Of a stretch of 64,000 bases of DNA, positions 1 through 10,742 are shown one piece after another. A program made the translations under genes and the position numbers. Origin of the DNA: Cristatella mucedo (taxonomy: Eukaryota > Bryozoa > Phylactolaemata > Cristatellidae); contig WPIO01000215.1 in the NCBI GenBank assembly GCA_009760855.2, forward strand, positions 1-64,000, in the 5' to 3' direction. The notes under the pieces were generated by a model, which searched no databases, was not told the origin of the DNA, and was given only the letters and a program-made list of their open reading frames with translations. The first letter of the stretch is position 1. Each line of letters starts with the position of its first letter.

Positions 1-36
1 GGCGCTTTATCAAGTTAATTATTATTATTATTATTT
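1..36 (+). mobile_element. LINE A 3' terminus (truncated by window edge)
   Basis: The window opens with the end of the LINE A tail: the right arm of its terminal hairpin (GGCGCTTTATCAAGT) followed by ATT repeats. The rest of the element lies outside the window. The same end is seen in full at 47.8 kb and 62.6 kb. Confidence 0.8.
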
Positions 37-1342
37 CCTCGTATTAGGGTCCGCAAAGACGATCTCGTGTCATAATCTGACGTAGCATTTAAGGAAACGT
101 TTGGTGGTATTTATCTTGCATCAGAATTTTGGATGACTGATTCACACTGTACCTGGTACTTGCACTACCTATTATGCTGACCTCCTTCAGTTTTAGTGAA
201 CATGTTGCAGGGTGAACTTATGCACTCTGCAGACCTCTCCAATATATTGCAGCCGTCTTATTCTTGACATAACTAATATTACAATATACCTGAGGCAGGT
301 TGTGAGTTGCCATTAGTGCTGACATCATGGCCGAATTATCGGGTAAGACCTGTATGAACGTCTTTACTGTTAGGTCTGAATTAAATTATTAATTTAAAGC
401 TTGGAGTGAATAGTCATGGATAGCTCATAACTAAGCTCTATGCTTTCTGTCAGGCTCAAGCTTTATATAGGAATTGTCATTCAGCAGACAGTCCACGGCA
501 AGTTACTTTTTAGTAATTATTTGTGAGCCATGTTTAGGTGGGTCATCTATGAACTAAAGATTAAACCGTTAAATCGGTTCATGTATTAGCAATTAGCGTG
601 AATTGAGTAAGTTTGTAAGATCCCCGTGCCTTTGACTTTGATCTCTGATACCCTCAGTCCCAAAGAAAATGGGACCTTCTAGTTGTGCCTGCCCAACGAC
701 CGAACCTATAGCTTGCCACGAGGATCCAACTGACGAGGCGTTTTGATTGCCGCCCTGCTGGAGAGTCCATCTCTTCAGGACGGCTTGAAGTAACTCTTAC
801 TTAGTGGCTCTGTGATTAGAATTTAGTGTCGTTAAGTGACTGGTGGCTTGATTTCAACACTGCCTATTGGCGAGCCAGCCAGTAGCACCACTTGTGCAGA
901 GCGAAATCGTGTCTCTCAATTTTTACCATGAGTTTTGAGGGCACTGTTAGTTCTACTTCAGGTATTTTTTAGGAGGTTGCACTACGACAGAGTAGTTGCA
1001 CGAACACTGCTGTTTTTTTCACACTATCACTAAAGGTTTGTTCGTTTTGTCCTTGAACTCACTCTGTAGTACTTTCCTTTAGTTTCACATGTTCCTTGCA
1101 TTACACTTTAGTAAACAAACTCAATAATAGTTTACACAATCTAAATAAATGTCTCAAATTTATTCTACTGAAAAACACGAATATGATTTATTGCATGTTA
1201 TCAGCATTGTTTATTAATAAACAATGGCACGGAACGACTTCTACATGATTTATAATATTGACCAAATCAGATGTACTTTTTCGGTGGTATTCTTGATGCA
1301 GCATTAGTCACCAACCATTTCCTTATAACTTTAAATCAGAGG
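37..1342. other. Anonymous AT-rich DNA, no supported gene
   Basis: No long reading frame, RNA gene or repeat was recognised. One weak possibility is an ATG at 327 with G at +4, in frame for five codons to a good splice donor (GGTAAGA, GT at 343-344). It could be a first coding exon of the downstream LRR gene, but nothing else supports it. Confidence 0.4.
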
Positions 1343-1654
<312 letters not shown>

Positions 1655-3560
1655 TTCATAGAGCTGGAGCCAAATATCACCATTGTAATCGTTGGATTGG
1701 TGCATGGAAGAAACGAGGCTCAGCTATTGCCTGATATCCGAGAGCCACTCGTAATTATCATCATTCCTTATACAAGTGCCTGCCCATGTGATGTTGATGT
1801 CATAGCAAGGCGTTCCCGGTCAGAGTCAGTACGTTGCTACGTGTTTATCCCCCCGCATAATATTGCAATGTTATGTCTCCTCTCCAGAATCATTAGTCAT
1901 GAGACTTTTCTGCATGCTTAGTTTTTCATAGGACTGGTCATTCATTTGTAGCCACACCAAAAAATCCTTTTCCATCCTTGACTAAAGCTGCTATGTACCT
2001 AAAACTGTAAGCGTTTTGTCTGCAATCGCCTTGCCACGAAGGGGCGCTATTTGTAGTAGGCATATACGAAGGGGGTTCGCCATGCAGCTGCCTCTGGATT
2101 ATTTCTGCACTTACATAATTCGAGCTTGCCACACGTAGCTCAACTCTCCATTTGTGCTGATCACTCTACTTCTCACTGGCGACACTGATATGCTGCTTCT
2201 TACTGAAATTATTTTTACCCCACATTTTGCCACATGCCTTCTCGTCTTATAAAGGTCAACGCAAACAAAGTTAGATGTTAGGTTTACAGATTTATGTAAA
2301 CGAGCTTTAGATAGTGATGCTGCTGTCGGCGATTTTAATATTATTATCCGGTGCTTTAATTTCTACTTACTCACAATATGAACTTTGCTGACTTTCCAAA
2401 TCAAGCAGGCGAAGGAGAAAGTTTCCAGAACATTGGTTCATTGTTCTTCACTTTATCTAGTAGGGGAAGGTCTAAAGCAACCAGAACAAATGCCTGCGAG
2501 AAATTGAAAAGGCTAGTTTTCGTTGCTTTTTCAAGCTGAGGTATCTCGATCTTTAAAAAAAAGCTGCGGATCTCGCCACTCTTCCTCCGTCCACGTGCCA
2601 GCTGCATCATGCACTGAATCGGCTTCATGCGTCTCTATGCGGCCTAACCAAGCTGACAGATGGCTGAGAAAGCATGCAGTCAGCGTTAGGTTTTACTGGT
2701 TTTAATACGGTATTCGAATTTATGTTGCTATTGTTCGAAAAGTGTGTCTATTAGTCATAAAAAGAGCAGTGCACGCAGCAGCACAGCAGTTAAGAAGTGT
2801 ATGAATCATAAACAGTTGTTCATGCATTGCTGTATGCAACCACTGGTCATACGCTAGGGCACTGCGTATGGAAGGAGTCCGAGCAAAGGAATAATTGGAA
2901 TTAAGAACGAAGAGGAGCCAAATTCAGTTTGGACCAGGGACCAATACATATATGATCTCCAGTTCTAAATGCACTGACCTATTTTCAGTCACAACTTTCA
3001 GCGGTCAATAAATGATCAACAGGCTTTGCAGGGTCAAATCTACTATACGAAGTATTCTTTTTAACTCAATGAAGCCTTCATACTAACGATTATGTGTTCG
3101 CATGATCGTTATGGCTTTGCACTCACTCTTTATTTGGCCAGCAGAGAATCAATTTGGTGCTTTTAGACATTTATTATTGCTATTTCCGAGCATTAAATAT
3201 ACTGCCCCAAAACCATTGTTAGTGGTACTTCCGTGAGCATATTATGCAGTGTCTCCTATAAGGAGTGGAGACTTTCAAATAATCTTTGCATACGGCCATG
3301 ATATAAACTTTCGGAAATGCTACTCCAGCATCTCCTGAGTTTTGCCATCCACTTCTATCTCCAAGTACATGCAGGTTTGCTTTGTCAAATGCATTGCCAA
3401 TCCATAAACCATTTCGGGTTTCCGTTGCCGGTACTGTAATAATAATTCCAGCTTATTATTCGGATGGTTGTCAAGGATCGTCAGTATTGCTGAGGCTTCC
3501 GACAAATCATCATGCATATAATCCTTTCTTCTGACCTTCACACTTCTTTCCTCTCTTTAG
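1655..3560. other. Anonymous DNA upstream of the LRR exon
   Basis: Only short reading frames (at most 75 codons) without recognisable domains. No further LRR-type exon with good splice sites was found by eye, so the N-terminal part of the Roco gene probably lies further upstream, outside the window, or in exons too short to see. A pyrimidine-rich tract ending CTCTCTTTAG at 3550-3560 is the acceptor of the exon that follows. Confidence 0.4.
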
Positions 3561-3668
3561 TTGCAGGTGCTGCGTCTTAATAACAACTGCCTGAAGACTT
3601 ACCCTACTCGTACCCTCGGTTTGAAGAGTCTTCAATATCTCGACCTATCAAATGACTGGCATGGCAGG
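3561..3668 (+). CDS. Leucine-rich repeat exon of the Roco gene (partial)
   Basis: A 108-bp open segment of 36 codons lies between a good acceptor (CTCTCTTTAG, ending 3560) and a good donor (GTAAGT at 3669). It reads in phase 0 and encodes LQVLRLNNNCLKTYP followed by LKSLQYLDLSND, two matches to the LxxLxLxxNxL leucine-rich-repeat motif. The next recognisable coding exon starts at 10743, also in phase 0, and opens with the tail of an LRR domain. Joining the two keeps the frame. The spacing between the last LRR motif here and the first at 10743 is longer than a standard 23-24 residue repeat, so one or more small exons in between are possible. No start codon is visible; this is an internal exon. 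Below the size at which simple reading-frame scans report genes. Confidence 0.72.
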
Positions 3669-3919
3669 GTAAGTCCTTAAGCACAAATGAATGCTTTTAT
3701 GCTGGGACATTCAGCTAGAGTAGGTGTCCTTAATTTAACCTCGGCTGCTTACACACATAGAGTGTTTTTAATTCTTAATTTGCAGATCAAGCTGAATGAT
3801 CTCGTTCTGTTGCAGTCGGATTTGTTAGTTTTGGACTAACCATCTTCTGAGTCTTGTGACAGTTTGTGGAGCTTACATCTCCGTCTGAATTAAAAACAAA
3901 CAGTAATAACAAGATCACT

Positions 3920-4582
3920 AGTAATATATTGGTATAGCACCTACATAGAACTTACTCTTCTTCGAGGCACTTTATGTTTGCTGCGATGGAAGCATGATCA
4001 CATGGTTAGTGATATCAATGATATCAAGCATTCCCTTGTTAGAGTTGACACGCTCAGGTTCAGCAATGCAAACAAAGTTAGTGGCAGCATGCACAGCGTT
4101 AGCTAACCTAAGCACACAAAGAAAGAATCACGTCGACACTGTAAAATCTGTGATAAATAAATGCATTTTTAGCTTCGTCTAAAATGTCGTCCATCAGGAA
4201 ATGTCATTACCGACGTCAGAAGTGAGTTCCAGGCAATGAGAGCTTACAAATTAAAGGCATAGTGACCAAATGTGTGAGGTTTGTACCAGCTGTATGTAAA
4301 CGATTGGATACAGAAAAGCTGGTATTACTATGCTTAGCCTGGGTTGGAGAGGAGATCTGACAGGTAGGCTAGAGCCGAAGAACGAAGGGACTTAAAAGTG
4401 AGTAACAGAACCTTGAAGTTTATGTGCTGATTTACTGAGTGCTAGCTCAGGTTGGCGAGAAGTGGTCTGATGTGGCAACTGTGAAGCTCAAGACAGACAA
4501 GATTAGCTACAGAGTTAGCAACAATTGTAAGTGCCTGATTAGAGGCCCGGTGACCAGCAACCTGAGAGTTGCATATGTCGAG
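3920..4582 (-). mobile_element. LINE A 3' fragment
   Basis: On the minus strand this carries the LINE A 3' UTR (tail side at about 3920-3970) and the last part of the ORF2 C-terminal region, ending near codons equivalent to the CNSLLAGLP stretch. It is degenerate, with stops and indels. It meets a + strand LINE B fragment at about 4583. Confidence 0.75.
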
Positions 4583-4756
4583 GCTGGATGGCCCGCAACA
4601 GCTTGGCTTCTTTGCATCTAGCTGAACTGTTGCATCAGCTTCAATCTGTTCAAGCCCACAGGTCCTGTGTGGATATTGAAGTAGCCGTTCCATTCCTCTG
4701 CTTAAAGACTGCTGGCGACAGAAGCTTTAGCTCTGCAGTTCGTAGACTGTGGTTTA
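4583..4756 (+). mobile_element. LINE B fragment (ORF2 C-terminal region)
   Basis: Encodes LHLAELLHQLQSVQAHRSCVD and, further on, VPFLCLKTAGDRSF, matching the better copy at 37.7-38.6 kb (LAELLHQFQPVRALRSCVD and VPFIRLKTVGDRGF). Truncated at both ends. Confidence 0.75.
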
Positions 4757-4763
4757 AAATTTT

Positions 4764-4797
4764 ATCAGTTTATCACTTTATCATGTGATAAACTGAT
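4764..4797. repeat. Perfect 13-bp inverted repeat, 8-nt loop
   Basis: ATCAGTTTATCAC (4764-4776) and its exact reverse complement (4785-4797) flank TTTATCAT. It lies at the junction of the LINE B fragment and the next LINE A copy. Confidence 0.9.
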
Positions 4798-5738
4798 GCT
4801 AAATTACTAGTCATGGGAAAACCCAGTGTGATTCAGAAATTGGAAAGGCTGATGCTCAAAATTGGCTCTGCCAGCACATCTACATTGCATCAGGTTGAAA
4901 AATAGGTGTCATGTTACAAAGTGACCTCTCGTTAGACGACCACATCAGCTTCACAATCAAATCTGCCTACTTTCAGCTTCATAACAATGCTAAAATTCGG
5001 GCTTGTTTGGATAAGGATACCACGTCTAAGTTGCTCCATGCATTTGTGAAATCCCGACCTGACTTCTGTAACTCGCTGCTGGCTGGCCTACCGATATGGG
5101 CAATCAGGCGATTACAGGTGGTGCAAAACTCGGAAGCTAGGCTCGTCTGTCGTGAGCGTCACGGTTGCCACATCGCACCACTTCTCGCCGATCTGCACTG
5201 GCTACCAGTCAAGCAACGGATCGACTTCAAAGTTGGTCGCTCACTTTTAGGTCAATCCATTCTTTGGCTAGAGCCTATCCCTCAGATCTACTGCCCCACC
5301 AGGCCAAACCTCGCAAAACCTGCTATTCGGAATCCAACAGTCTAGAAATACCTCGTACAAACCTTAAAATCTTTGGAGACCGTGCATTTAGTTCGTATGC
5401 TCCCAAAGCCTGGAACTCTCTCCCGACTTGCGTCAGAATATCCCCTGACTTGACCATATTTAAAAATAATTTAAAAACACCTATTTAGGAGAGAATTTAG
5501 TGGGTCCCTGTGATTCCTCCTTCATGTGCTTATGCGTGCTGACACTACATGCTGCCACTAACCACATTTGCATGCTTACCTTGTGCATGTCACCCATAAC
5601 CACTTTGTTAATGTTGTTTATCAAGCATGATATTACTTGCGATTCAATCGAGTTTCACCTTGCAGCAAATCTAAAGCGCCTAGAAAAACATTGAGTTCTT
5701 TGAGGGCGCTTTATCAAATGCATTGTAATTAATATTAA
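4798..5738 (+). mobile_element. LINE A 3' copy with complete tail
   Basis: Starts in codons equivalent to LLVMGKPSVIQ, continues through the ORF2 C-terminal region (VCRERHGCHIAPLLADLHWLP, then KAWNSLPTCVR), the 3' UTR and the hairpin tail with GGGCGCTTTATCAA. Two overlapping frames (4911-5345 and 5165-5488) hold parts of the protein, so at least one frameshift has occurred. Confidence 0.88.
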
Positions 5739-6387
5739 CATGCTTTGGTAGTGATAGCTGTTAATCATATGCCAACAATTGAATGAGCCTGTAATTTGGC
5801 TCTTTTATTAGCTTTAATTCAGCCCTCCACTGACTTGATTGTATTGGTCAGGATCTCTGTGTGACTGTTCTGTTTCCTGCTCGACAGTTAGCATATAGTT
5901 CACTGTGTTATAGAATGTGGGGATAACTGCACCTAGTGAAATAACGGATCTCGCTGTGTTACTCTGCAGGTAACAGGTGCAGAGTAACGTGCCGAGCAGC
6001 CTTAGGCTATTAGCCAGGCAGTTCGATGAGTGAGGACAGCTCAAAAAGCCATTTTGAAAGTCGGACGTCCAAAATCCGTGCCGAAGCTTAGTGGGTATGC
6101 TGCCAGCACCGACGCTGGTTGGACCTCTCTCTAGTCAATGGTTCGGGCTCATTATCGATAATATTGAGAAATTGTGCAGTCATTCACGGCTACTATATGC
6201 ATTTATAACAACAATTAGCTGGTAATTAAGCTCTTTAAGATGTCTAATTATATTGCTAGGCACTTTAAAGATGTTGACAAGTGAGGTAGTTGTAAACTTT
6301 TAGGTCAGGGAAAGCGGAATGTTGGCAAGTCACTGGTACAGCTGCCTGTGTCAGTTCCTTGGAAATTATAGTTCAACATAGCATAGT
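5739..6387. other. Anonymous intronic DNA
   Basis: No reading frame or repeat recognised. Confidence 0.4.
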
Positions 6388-6519
<132 letters not shown>

Positions 6520-6559
6520 ACTCTGTAGAACGAGAACTTAAGTACCTATACCTGCCCCC

Positions 6560-6990
6560 TTGCTTTGCACACTTTTTAGAGATTAACACGATTACATTTG
6601 AACAGTTGACATTAAACATTATACTTGAAACTATAACAAGAGAAACGATAAACTTGTGTAGAATAATAAAGCTCTCTTATGGAACCTTGCAAATAAATAA
6701 CGTTAGTGTATACCTGACATGAAATTTTCAGTATTTAAATCAAATTTATTTGTCTCTGCTGCATTAAACTAGGCTCCTCCAGTAAATTCTGGTTTATTCT
6801 TGAGAAAATTTGCGTTGTATACTCAGAAGACCTAGGTGAGCTATAATTTGGTTAGTAATTAACCATCTCCAACCAGCCATTTATTCCACTGCTTGTCACT
6901 GAAGTTATCAATAGTAGCCTCTCTATACGTTATTCCTATGACAGAGTATGCTAAAACTCTTGCATGGTAAATATTTGGCATAACACGCCT
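6560..6990 (+). repeat. R7 duplicated intronic segment, copy 1
   Basis: Shares a run of matching blocks in the same order with 10140-10700: the ATTAA/ATTTAA start, TTATGGAAC, ATACCTGACATG versus ATGCCTGGCATG, AGTATTTAAAT, TTGTCTCTGCT, CTTGAGA, CATCTCCA, and ATATTTGGC versus GTATTTGGC. Copy 2 runs up to the Roc exon; copy 1 has no exon after it. It may be a local duplication or an unrecognised transposon. Confidence 0.6.
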
Positions 6991-7399
6991 TTAATACTAT
7001 TGAAGTTAGTTGACTGTTCCATAGTGGCTTGAGAACGAACCACGAACAGCTCCAGTCAACTTTAACTCTCACGTAATACGATTAATTAATGGCTGTTTAT
7101 ACAACTGAGGGCAGATTAGACAATGCAGGTAAAATTCTCCCATTCATGCTTTTGCAGCAGTTACCAGAATTATATTTCCTTATGGTCTGTTTTCATAGTT
7201 TAGCTCATACTCAAATGATCCATGGTCGACTGTGATGACGAGCGTGTGCTATAAATATTGCTACTTAAAAACTTTGCTTGCAGGTTGGACTGCAGGCACT
7301 TAGCTTGCCTGCTACTTGTTTGAAGGAATGATAAAAACTATTAAGACATACGTATCGTACCGTAACATAACTTAATTGCTTAATCAGTGCTTCATGTAG
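6991..7399. other. Anonymous intronic DNA
   Basis: No supported feature. Repetitive GTTGACTGTTCC/GTCAACTTTAAC-like words at 7010-7065 are too weak to call. Confidence 0.35.
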
Positions 7400-7750
7400 G
7401 CTGTTATGGAAGCATCTCATATTAGAAATTGCTTTAGCACTGTCTGCAAGAACAAGCAGACAATGGAATAGTTTTATGAATCCACCAAAGTGTTTGTACC
7501 TAAGAGATTCTGTGTGGCTTTTTTTTCAACGTCAAATCAGGCAAATTCGTGATGTCAGTCAGGAGTGAGTGCCAGGCTGGAGTAACAAACTAAGGACGTG
7601 TATCATTTCCAAGGGCCTTGATTAAAGTTAGACTCGTTGGAGGAAGTGTGCCTACCTAGCCTTATTGCAAAGTAGTTCCCTTTTAAAGGTCAGAGTATAA
7701 TAATGAAGGTGCCTACAAGTGAGTGACAGAACCTTGAAGTAGATAGCAGC
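7400..7750 (-). mobile_element. Old LINE A 3' fragment
   Basis: Strongly diverged. The best anchor is AGTGAGTGACAGAACCTTGA at about 7719-7738, the minus-strand form of a segment found in every LINE A ORF2 C-terminal region. The expected order of 3' UTR and coding pieces is partly kept. Confidence 0.5.
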
Positions 7751-7983
7751 AGTTAGCATACATCTTAAATGCAGCCATTTCAAGACGAACTGCCGAGCTC
7801 TTATTGGGTAGCCTAATTGAAGCTCAATTGAAGATGCGTTTGGGGTTCTCCCAAGTTTCCATGGAAGCGTGGGTGTGGCAGATGTGTGCTGCTTCTGTTG
7901 GAGGTGCCATTCTAAGGATTGCACTGCCTGCATTAGCATCGTGGTGAATGACGAGTTTGCATTTGACTTCGAGGCCTATGTAC

Positions 7984-8175
7984 TCTGACCTTTAATGGCT
8001 GAGCCACTATGTCTGCCGTGTCTTGCGTCCTTCATACCTAGCTGAAGTGCTGCACCAGTTTCAGCCTCCATGAGTCTTAAAATTGGCTATCGGCAGTGAA
8101 TGAGCTGTTCCTTTCCCATTCTTCAAGCCTCTTGGGAACAGACAATCTTTGCTTGCTCGTCCTCCCTAGGACCAA
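7984..8175 (+). mobile_element. LINE B fragment
   Basis: Degenerate equivalent of the LINE B segment SYLAELLHQFQ through LRLKTVGDR and SSAGPRLW. Several indels. Confidence 0.6.
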
Positions 8176-8984
8176 GCAATGCGAGCACACAAAACTCCTA
8201 CAGCTTCAGGCACATTTGGACACACTCACAGGGCAGGCAGGTTCAAGGAAATCTGCTTAAAGCAAGTCTTTAGCTGCACCTCGTGTCAATGTTGTAAGGG
8301 AGGGGCCAGATCTGAGGAAGCAAAGCCGGCAGCTGCAGCAGCAGCAGCAGGTGTTCGCCTTAACAACAGCTATTTCTCCGTGCAGACGACTATGCTAAAC
8401 TTTAAGTAATGCCTCAGGCTTTGCACAGCACGACTCTCGTGACACAACTTCCTAACAGAATCATTAATTATAGCAGACGTTTCTTAGTCCAAAGTTCGAC
8501 AAGAGTGACACAGCCATGGACTCTCACATGAGTGTGACAAATAAGTAACAGTTTCCATTCCTCTATCTCTTAAGATATGAAATCCTTGCCTGCTGCAAAA
8601 TGCTAAAGGCCGACATGATATCTCAGAAGAACGTGTGCTCTGATTTCTGTCTGATAATACGTTAAAAATAAAAGCCGTCACGTAATATCTGTTTACGCTT
8701 TTCGTTAATTTTTCACAATTTGTGCACTCTGGGGAAAATGAACGATTGGTTTTGCCGAAGGCTGCTTAGTTGCCAAAACCCTTCATTTATCCCGAAGGCC
8801 TTGCTGAAAGACCTCTTGCTCACGCTTGGCTCCAAGGGCTATTCGACACTGAACTCAAAAGCAAAGATTGGGATCACTCTGCATCTGATGATCGCTCAAT
8901 GCACAACAGGCGACATAAGTTTCAAGGCACTTTAATGCTTGGTGGTAAGCTGTCACATCATCTAGCGTTTCTCCAAGTGTGAAA
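8176..8984. other. Anonymous DNA with a short (GCA)n
   Basis: A small CAG/GCA run lies at 8332-8350. Reading frames of up to 76 codons have no recognisable domain and no splice context. Confidence 0.35.
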
Positions 8985-9505
8985 CCCTTATGAAAGTCGA
9001 TACAGCTAAAAGTTTAGGTCGCAAGCAGGAAGAAACTAGGCCACTGCCGCCGACTATGAATATGGCTGCAAGGCTAGTTTACAAGACCCAGAGGTTTGAC
9101 CAAGTGTCTCATTAGCTATAAGAGCTACTGTGGCTGCCGGTGGATCAACGGATACAGGACGAAGTTCTTACGCTGACCCACAAGGCCTGCAACCGCTTAG
9201 CTCCTCCATACCTGGCTAAAATGCTGGACAAGTTTCAGTCTTCTCGTGCCCCCCTTCTTGTATGGACAATGAATTAGCTGCTCCGTGCCACTGCTTCAAG
9301 ACAGTTTGCGACAGAAGCTGTAGCTATGCAGGTCCTAGACTGTGGAAATCGCTTCCACAACTCTTGCACAACGACAACTACTCTGCTGCTACTGACTATG
9401 GCTCTCCCTTTTCAGCAGTTCTGAGCTGCAACTTCCATGCTTCTCACTACCTCAACTGCTATCCTGACTCAATACTTTACTTATTCAACTAGCTGCTTCA
9501 ATAAG
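8985..9505 (+). mobile_element. LINE B 3' fragment
   Basis: Translates, with breaks, to NMAARLVYKTQRFDQVS, then LPVDQRIQDEVLTLTHKACN, then RSCSYAGPRLWKSLPQLL and the downstream NDNYSAATDYGS stretch, in the same order as the 37.7-38.6 kb copy. A nonfunctional relic. Confidence 0.8.
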
Positions 9506-9639
9506 CTTATTCAAGTAGCTGCTCTACCTACTCGTCTACATACCCAAAGCCTCGGGCAGGTATTCGGCATCGGCAGAAGGAACAGTCAAAAATGCACCTT
9601 TGCTCCATAGTAAATATGTAGGTCACTTAAAGTCATTTT

Positions 9640-10135
9640 CTTCATGATAATAATAACAACAATATTGATGCATACCCTCTGAGAACTCAATATCTTTTTT
9701 GGCACTTAACGTTTGATGCAAAGGAAGCACGACCGAATGATTAGTGGAGGCACGCTCAATAAAAAACAAGTAAAACATGGTTGGAGGAGACGAGCACATT
9801 GTCAGGATGCACATGTAGTTAGTGGCTGCTGGCGCAGTGTCAGCAGGCTTAAGCAGATATGGACAAATTACAGACCCACTAAATACTATCTAAAACATAC
9901 GAGTTTTAGTTCTCTTTTTAAGTTTTCACAAGTTAATAGATTTCGTGACACATATCCATAGGAACCAAAGGCGTGGTCTCCAAAGGATTTAAGATTTGCA
10001 CGAGGTGGGTGTGGGTGGACTGTTTAGTTCCTAAAAGCAAATGGCATGATCCTTAGCCTGCTGGATAAGTAGGTTTGCGAGGTCAGCTGGAGCCACTCTT
10101 TAAAACACACTGGAACACTCTTTAAAAGCTAATAT
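9640..10135 (-). mobile_element. LINE A 3' fragment with tail
   Basis: The minus-strand tail (CCTCTGAGAACTCAATATCT after an ATA/AAT-rich stretch) is followed by the 3' UTR and C-terminal codons up to about 10135. Degenerate. Confidence 0.78.
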
Positions 10136-10139
10136 AAAT

Positions 10140-10700
10140 ACATTTTGGCTGTTGACATTTAAGATTGTAGTGGAAACCATAGCAAAAGGGGATAAAAAAA
10201 AATGTGTGTACAATGACTAGGCTTTTTATGGAACTGTGCAAGTGAGTTACTTTTTATTGTATGCCTGGCATGCCACTTATTTTTTAGTATTTAAATGAAA
10301 ACTAGAGCCTTTTGAGTCGCTTGGAGGAGCGGCAATAGCCTCATGGTGTAAGGAAGAACAGACTTTATTGCCTATACTAATTACAGTTTATTGGTCTCTG
10401 CTAACATGGATTTTATATTCCCTCTTGAATGCCTCTTTTTGCTTGAGAGAATGTATGCCATCTACTCATAAAACCTTGGTTTTATGTAATTTAATTAGTT
10501 TAAACAACAATGTAATTAGTGAATAATCATCTCCAGTCAGGTATGTATTTCACTGCTCATTGCGGAATTCTATGTGTAATAGTAACGATAAATAATTGCC
10601 CAGCAGCTTATTTTTACGGCTACGTCTGCTAGCATAATATGCATGAAAGAATATTACAGTATTTGGCTCTGCTAGTGCCAAGTCGTTATTTGAAAATTTT
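10140..10700 (+). repeat. R7 duplicated intronic segment, copy 2
   Basis: Partner of 6560-6990, see that entry. It contains an extra stretch at about 10310-10375 absent from copy 1. It ends about 40 bp before the splice acceptor of the Roc-COR exon. Confidence 0.6.
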
Positions 10701-10742
10701 CTGTTGACAATTTCGGTTGAGCTCTCTCTTGTTTTGCTTTAG

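Noticed and set aside
3785-3840. Extra exon after TTCTTAATTTGCAG
   Set aside because: Only 17 sense codons before a stop, and no donor site; not LRR-like enough.
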